From: Nemertoderma westbladi
Taxonomy: Eukaryota > Xenacoelomorpha > Nemertodermatida > Nemertodermatidae
Direction: 5' to 3'
Assembly: GCA_032718475.1 (NCBI GenBank)
Contig: JAUCBJ010007035.1
Location: 1-21,148 of the forward strand
Length of the DNA: 21,148 bases
Shown here: in pieces, positions 16,058-21,148 of the stretch
Layout of the letters: every line of letters begins with the position of its first letter
How positions within the stretch are numbered: position 1 is the stretch's first letter
Position numbers and translations under genes: made by a program
The notes under the pieces: model-generated
Seen by the model: only the letters and a program-made list of their open reading frames with translations
Databases searched by the model: none
Told to the model about the DNA's origin: nothing

Positions 16058-17925
16058 CACATCACATCACAGGTTGATGCCATCAATGATGCTGACAACA
16101 GCAGGCAATCATCCCAGGCATGGAGATCGATCAACTTGCTTGCTGGTCGAAAAAGCCAACCAACCACAAAGGTTAAGGCTGAATCACCAGCCGATCGCCT
16201 CAATGGTTGGAAGGCCCACTTTGAAAACCCCTCAATAATGACAGGGTATTGCCTGATAACTTTATAGAAGTAAAAGTGTCTGAGTCTGTATTCCCAGATA
16301 TTTCCATTGGTGATATCTCCTTTGCAGAAGTGAAGGCTGCTGCAAAGAGCATTAAGACCAATCGTGCCAGTGGAGTAGATGGTGTTCCCCCTGAGGTCTT
16401 TAAAATTCCTGAGTGTTTAAAGCTCATCTATCCCATCATAGTATACATGTACCGAACAACAAGAGTCCCACAAGAAATGAAAACAAATAAGTTGGTGCCA
16501 GTTCCCAAGAAGGGCAACCTAACACTCTATGGTTCTTTTCGGGGAATCTCATTGATCTCGATTGCTGCAAAGCTATACAATAGAATCCTATTAAATCGCA
16601 TCAGGGATCCCATTGAGAGACTGCTCCGTGGAAATCAGAATGGGTTCCGTAAAGGTCGTGGGACCATGGAGCCCATTTTGGCACTTAGAAGGATAATTGA
16701 AGAGTTATCAAAAAAGGACGACAGGCATCTGGCTGTTATCTTTGTTGAATTCTTCAAGGTCTTTGATTCAGTCTCTCGCTCACGTATGTTTCAAACATAC
16801 GTATGCTCAGCATACTTTCATTATATGGGATTCCTGATGAAATTATTGCAGCAATCAGATCAGTATACGATGGTTCGACAACATTTGTGTCTACTGTTGA
16901 CGGTGACACAGAACCATTTGAAGTGTTATGGGGCGTCCTCCAGGGAGGCACACTTGCACCATTCTTGTTCATAATTGTTGTTGACTACTGTATGTTCTAC
17001 GCATGTCCTTAGATCATCATAATGATGATGGGGTGATGATAACGCCACCTACTGGCTCCAGAAGTCGAGGAAATCCTGCCAAGTACCTAACTGATCTAGA
17101 CTTTGCTGATGACTTAGGAGTACTCTCAGAATCACTAGATGGAGCCCAACAGCTCCTCAGCTCATTAGAACATGCTGCTTCTAATGTTGGTCTTTTTATT
17201 AATTCCAGAAAGACCAAAATTTTGACAGTTAACTTTGAAAGTCCTCAGCAAGTCTCTGATCGGATGAGCATAAGCTCAAAAGATGGTATGCTTGAGCATG
17301 TGGATGACTTCTGTTACCTGGGATCATGGATCCGGAAGTCAGGTGAGGACCTTCGAATACGTAATGGAAATAGGCATGGGCAGCCTTGAATAGGCTTTCC
17401 AGGATTTGAAAGTCACCGAGAATTAATCGGAAACTTAAGGTCCGATTATTTAGAGCAGCAGTAGTTCCAGTACTCCTCTATGGGAGTCCATGCTGGGCTC
17501 TAACTGCTGAAGACACCAAATCTCTGGATGGCACATTCACAAGAATGCTACGCCGGGTTCATTGTGTCAAGTACAATGCACACATCTCCAACCAGACACT
17601 ATATAACATTGGAGGTGTACCATTGGATCCCCCAAGCTTGACACTAGAACAAAATTGCCTCCGCTTTGCAGGACATTGCTTTCGCCGTGAGGACCAGCCA
17701 GTGCATAATCTTGTACTTTGGCAGCCTCATGGAGTGAATAAGCATGGTGGACAGCCCATGACTTTCTTGAGATGCATCTTAAAGGACACTGGCCTTGAAG
17801 ATGCGGATGATCTAGCAAATGTCATGGGTGATAGGGAGTTGTGGTGGTGCAATTTTGTCGATAAGCCGGCACAGCATTCTTAAAAATGCAGCTGCAATGC
17901 AGCATGCCGATCCTAGTAGTATTAG
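16058..17925 (+). mobile_element. 5'-truncated, decayed LINE insertion
   Basis: A non-LTR retrotransposon fragment is bounded by a perfect 26 bp target duplication. It lacks the endonuclease half of ORF2. The left end starts directly in the linker before the polymerase, and the right end has a short 3' tail finishing CCTAGTAGTATTAG rather than poly-A. 5' truncation and variable-length duplications are the expected products of target-primed reverse transcription. Confidence 0.85.
16064..17883 (+). pseudogene. LINE ORF2 reverse transcriptase remnant
   Basis: Plus-strand translations in shifting frames give a polymerase: linker (16064-16225), then GVDGVPPEV, LVPVPKKGN, NGFRKGRGT, motif A FVEFFKVFDS, then GVLQGGTLAPFLF and motif C LDFADDLGVLS. 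A thumb/tail region with LLYGSPCWALT and GHCFRRED ends at TAA 17881-17883. The frame changes at about 16230, 16790, 17000 and 17365. Stops interrupt at 17371-17373 and 17407-17409. Motif A has Glu where the catalytic Asp belongs. A 17 bp palindromic insertion causes the 16790 shift. It cannot make active enzyme. The type resembles the 'endonuclease-reverse transcriptase' LINEs common in marine invertebrates, and I do not assign a clade. Confidence 0.9.
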
Positions 17926-17951
17926 TACTCTGAAGCACATGACCCACCATT
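17926..17951 (+). repeat. 26 bp target site duplication of the LINE, right
   Basis: This is identical to 16032-16057 and directly follows the LINE 3' end. Confidence 0.9.
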
Positions 17952-18860
17952 GGCTATACAGTTAGTCTGCAGGGCCATGCCCAGTACTGCTGTGCTGTGA
18001 TGTTTAGCTTACTCAAATGGAAATTCTCTACTCCTGACCAGCCATTATTGCGGTAGATTTACCATTTGCCATGTCAGGCCTTATACTACTGCAGCCGAAT
18101 ATATGTGTCCTTAACAAATCTTATCCGAGAAACGTACAGTACAATATCAGGTCAATTTCAATTAAGGGGGGTATCACCCCAAATCTATTATTTTTTTATT
18201 ATTATAGCTACTGTTCTGAAATTTTAACGCAATTATCTGTGATCCTTAACTAAAAAAACTGAGTATGGATACCTTCACAAACCATTTTGTTTGAAAAATA
18301 TGGGACTTTTTGTGCAAGTCGGTTTTTTTCAAAATTTGGAAAGATTTTGAGGATTTTTATGAAAAATATATCATGTAGAAGGATCTGTAGTACCAACTGG
18401 GTTGCAGTTTTCGGTCCATGAGTTTGGCCCAATGAACCTAGATATGTAGGCTATCTTCAGTGAAAATTTCAACACAAAATTATTGTTTATGAAAACTTAT
18501 GAGGGTTTTAGTATGTTCGGGCTATATTTCGGGCATCATATATCTTGAGATAGACAAAGAGAAGCAATTACATAATGGATCAAAGCACATTCAAATGGAC
18601 ATATTTTACAAAACCAATACTTACGATTGTAGCCCTATAGATTCTGAACATTTTGGTATATGTTTGATAAACATTGAGTGAAAAATATAAAAGTAGTAGG
18701 GAATTTAGTGATGATAAATGTCCTCTGCTGCCTTACTGCCAAAACTTTATTATATATTACGTAAAACTATATTATATTATATTATTATGTAGACTATTAT
18801 TATTGATGAAAAATAAAGGTGATTTTTAAAATTACTTTAAAGTTAATAGGAACCAAGTTC
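17952..18860. other. no gene recognised, AT-rich
   Basis: Only short open frames (60 codons or fewer) without recognisable content are present. The last 150 bases are strongly AT-rich. Nothing further is supported. Confidence 0.5.
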
Positions 18861-18867
18861 GTATTAA

Positions 18868-19676
18868 TTGGAACAAAGTTCGCAACCATTGGAACAAACA
18901 ACTGTACAAACAACTACACTGGCGAAACACCAACTATACAAACAAACAGACGAAACACATATTGTACAAACAACTACTGGTGAGACACCTACTGTACAAA
19001 CCACACCTATTAGTGTACCTGCAATGACATTACTACCTACAGGACCCCCCCCCCCCCCCCCCCCCCCCCTCCGCCTCCAACATTTAAGTGGCAGACAGAT
19101 CCTGCGCCGGTCGCTGTCGGCAAGGCCTCAATGAGAAATGTACAGCAAAGCCGGAATCGGGTTGGTACTGGTCAAACGGCTCCACCAAATTTCAATCCGG
19201 ATATGGAGGAAATATGGCTTAGTATATTTCAATCCATTCCGGCAACTGTATCAGGTAGAACCATGGTCGATAAGTCTATGTCCTTGTACCAAAAGACTTT
19301 TGAAGAATGTACCCAGGTTGACATAAGAGACAAGGTTCCGACTACCTTGTTTCCAGTTTCTTCTGCTTTAGCAAAGAACTGGTTACTTGACAGGCAGAAG
19401 AAGCGCAGCCTGGCGTCTAATTATGGAACTGAGAATAAACATTCCGCTGACGTAGATCAATGACTTGGGGTAACTCGTGTCCAGGGGACATCAAGAGCTG
19501 CTACAACAGCCTTTCATCGTGAACCACCTGTCCCTGAGGTAAATATCGCCCCAGCTGTACTCACAGAGGGCATTGAAGAATTACGAACGACACCTCCACC
19601 ACATCTTCCCCAGGCTCAGAAAGACAGTATTATTTTAGCGGCAAGAATGCTTAGAGCCGAAACGAAATTGATATAA
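18868..19676 (+). pseudogene. decayed gene with Gln/Thr repeats and poly-proline, function unknown
   Basis: One frame opens at 18868 after a stop and encodes repeated VQTTTGETPT-like peptides up to a 25-C run (19045-19069) coding proline. Beyond the run the sense continues in another frame: PPTFKWQTDPAPVAVG, then MEEIWLSIFQSIPATVSGRT and NWLLDRQKKRSL. This reaches TGA at 19461-19463 and carries on in the same frame to TAA at 19674-19676. The homopolymer frame change and a single TGA (one C-to-T step from CGA, a CpG) are the main breaks. A local pair of indels also garbles one repeat near 18925-18955. No ATG starts the frame, so an upstream exon is possible. I do not recognise the family. A mobile-element accessory protein or a host exon are both possible. 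Confidence 0.5.
19045..19069 (+). repeat. homopolymer (C)25 in coding context
   Basis: The run encodes poly-proline, and its two flanks read in different frames. Its length therefore decides whether the surrounding gene is open. Confidence 0.95.
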
Positions 19677-20245
19677 TTTGGTTTGGGGCCAAATGTGGCT
19701 ATAAAGGGGAAGTGGCGGTGCCCAGTTGCCACCGATATTTTACCGCCGAACATGATGCACCAGATGAGCAAGTACATCGGAACATCGCTGTGGGGAACGA
19801 TTGGGGAACGGGGAGTATTTGATGACAGATGACCTATCGATTATCTATCTTTATGAACGTCAAAAGGGAGAGCGCATGTTACTGCGTAAGTAACGCTACC
19901 TGTAGGCTACATAACTTTTCAGTGTTTGATCCCATAACTTTACAGTTTTGTGGCTTAATTTACACCCACTACCAACGTTCGTTCGTGTAACAACTAAGTT
20001 ACTTATACTTGTGTTACAGGCCACTCTGATCAGCAAAATACTACACAAAGTATCGTATATAATTTATTATATTACAAGTTTACCGATGTACAATTTTAAC
20101 ATATGTTCAATTTTACCGTATGTAAATAGTTTTTCTTATATTACAGTATAATAATATTCTGTAATTTAGGAAGGACCTACGTTTTTATACAGTAATAGCT
20201 CAATTTATTATAATAGCTAATATAAGTTCAATATAACGTCGTGTA
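19677..20245. other. no gene recognised
   Basis: This is AT-rich sequence following the decayed gene. A 67-codon frame at 19948 has no recognisable content. Confidence 0.5.
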
Positions 20246-20307
20246 TAACGGTATACCTTTTTTTCGTGCCATTTACCATAATGGCACGAAAAGAAGGTAT
20301 ACCGTTA
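20246..20307. other. 28 bp-stem hairpin with 6 nt loop
   Basis: The left arm (20246-20273) is TAACGGTATACC, seven T, then CGTGCCATT. The right arm (20280-20307) is its reverse complement with one exception, which as RNA would be a U-G pair. The loop is TACCAT. It could be a small RNA precursor, the tip of a palindromic element, or a structural RNA motif. No flanking direct repeat was found. Confidence 0.8.
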
Positions 20308-20571
20308 TTTAATTACATAAACGTTTCACTGCAGTTAAATTGTGTAATGCTGCATTTACAGTATTTAATCAATAAATATTTATCTACTAATTATTAAAAG
20401 CAAAGAAATGTGTGTATTATTCCAATTTTTATTTTCTCTTAATTTCAAACCCTCTTTTTTATTTTCTTTCCCTTTCGCCATTGTTCTCTTTTTTAACGCA
20501 ACACGTGGGCGTGGGGTGGGCCTTCGCGCTGCACGAGAGTGAGTTAGTAAGCCTAGATGACAATATATTTA
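20308..20571. other. no gene recognised
   Basis: This is AT-rich, then CT-rich sequence, ending in a GC-rich patch (CACGTGGGCGTGGGGTGGGC near 20502). No coding or RNA feature is supported. Confidence 0.4.
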
Positions 20572-20587
20572 GCACCACCTAGCGGCG
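20572..20587 (+). promoter_or_regulatory. CTCF-like motif, copy 3
   Basis: GCACCACCTAGCGGCG resembles the sites at 2623 and 2766, sharing CTAGCGGC. It would be a weaker match to the CTCF core. Binding is inferred from motif only. Confidence 0.3.
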
Positions 20588-20727
20588 GACCACGAAATTG
20601 TGCGACGCCAGAAACTGCCTCATTTAATTGAGACCAAAGATTAGACCGACAGACGACATACCGTCAGACAAACAGACCGACAGACACGAGGTTGAGATAG
20701 TGATACTTGTAAGCTAAGATCGATAAC

Positions 20728-20845
20728 TTTCTTGTCTTTTTCTTTCCTTTCCGTCCTTTCCCTTTTTCTCCTTCCCTTTCTTTCCCCTTTTCTCTTGCCC
20801 CTCTTTTTCCTCCTTTGTTGTCATTTTTTCTTCCCCCCTCCAATC
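20728..20845 (+). repeat. polypyrimidine (CT-rich) tract
   Basis: Roughly 115 bases consist almost wholly of C and T, with scattered G and one A. The tract directly precedes the tRNA-like sequence. Such tracts can adopt triplex (H-DNA) structure. Confidence 0.85.
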
Positions 20846-20858
20846 AGGCTATCTTACC

Positions 20859-20937
20859 CCAGCCCTAGCTCAGTCAGGTAGTGCGTTGGACAGCCATATC
20901 GTAGTAGGTACCGTGTTCGAATCCTAGCAGGTGCGAA
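20859..20937 (+). ncRNA. tRNA-like sequence, probable SINE head or tRNA pseudogene
   Basis: A good A box, TAGCTCAGTCAGG (20866-20878), and B box, GTGTTCGAATCC (20913-20924), are correctly spaced for RNA polymerase III. The acceptor, T and anticodon stems do not pair well, so it is not a functional tRNA. A tRNA-derived SINE or a tRNA pseudogene fits. The T-run at 20941-20946 could terminate polymerase III. Confidence 0.55.
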
Positions 20938-20987
20938 TTATTTTTTGTGCAGAATTTCAACTCATTTAAATTGACCGCTACAGATTA

Positions 20988-21098
20988 ATTTGCATCTGTT
21001 CTAAGTACCTGGATTAACCAATCTGACTGCAGTTATTGATCTGTAACCAATGTCGTGCGAGTTACAGATTAGCTGGACCAATGAGCTATCTTTAAAAA
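20988..21098 (+). promoter_or_regulatory. candidate polymerase II promoter: octamer, three CCAAT boxes, TATA-like
   Basis: The octamer ATTTGCAT (20988-20995) is followed by CCAAT at 21018, 21047 and 21078, spaced 29 and 31 bp, close to three helical turns. A TATA-like TTTAAAAA follows at 21091-21098. Even spacing in one orientation, and the octamer, recall histone-type promoters. The window ends 50 bp downstream, so no gene can be seen. Confidence 0.4.
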
Positions 21099-21148
21099 CC
21101 TAGTTAGAACCTATAGAACCATCGAGATTGTTTGGAAGCACTGATTTG

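Noticed and set aside
18071-18681. Several 60-codon frames in AT-rich DNA
   Set aside because: The length is within chance expectation and they show no conserved-looking content.
20859-20937. Functional tRNA gene
   Set aside because: A and B boxes are good, but the acceptor and T stems do not pair and the anticodon arm is not closed.

Overview
The window looks like accessory, repeat-dominated DNA from an animal genome, probably a marine invertebrate. Coding traces are eukaryotic-style: they lack ribosome-binding sites and often lack a local ATG. Most of the 21 kb is transposable elements, fold-back elements, tandem repeats and long G or C homopolymers. The taxon is an inference from general character, including the very frequent AGGCCTA-type words, and I cannot name the species. 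No intact host gene is recognisable.

Layout. Positions 1-6990 are AT-rich and almost gene-free. They hold an inverted-repeat pair (1267-1335 / 3081-3150), a CpG-rich block (about 1500-2080), a small fold-back element with a 24-G tract (2233-2510), and two CTCF-like motifs. A minus-strand relic of a LINE polymerase C-terminus lies at about 6160-6464, and its end is tandemly duplicated. Positions 6995-8613 form a 1.6 kb fold-back element with ~150 bp near-identical arms that encloses two minisatellites (49 bp and 68 bp units). Positions 9028-10206 hold modular arrays of a 15 bp unit arranged head-to-head around short spacers.

The most complete object is 10261-15776, a 5,516 bp DNA transposon. 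It is bounded by ~352 bp terminal inverted repeats and a perfect 6 bp target duplication (GGATAC). Its subterminal regions carry nine copies of a 32 bp near-palindrome. Inside are a plus-strand gene in two pieces, with an N-terminal basic/globular part at about 11126-11941 and a HECT E3 ubiquitin-ligase-like part at about 12333-13562. A convergent minus-strand DDE integrase/transposase gene (14000-15229) is intact, while the HECT part has one in-frame stop. Element mobility would be driven by the integrase acting on the repeated palindromes. The role of a ubiquitin-ligase-like protein in such an element is the interesting unknown.

From 16058 to 17925 lies a 5'-truncated, multiply frameshifted LINE reverse-transcriptase copy flanked by a perfect 26 bp target duplication. 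Positions 18868-19676 hold a decayed, unrecognised gene whose poly-proline segment is a 25-C homopolymer. The right edge (20246-21148) has a 28 bp-arm hairpin, a third CTCF-like motif, a polypyrimidine tract, a tRNA-like A/B-box sequence, and a cluster of an octamer, three evenly spaced CCAAT boxes and a TATA-like element. That cluster could be a promoter for something just beyond the window.
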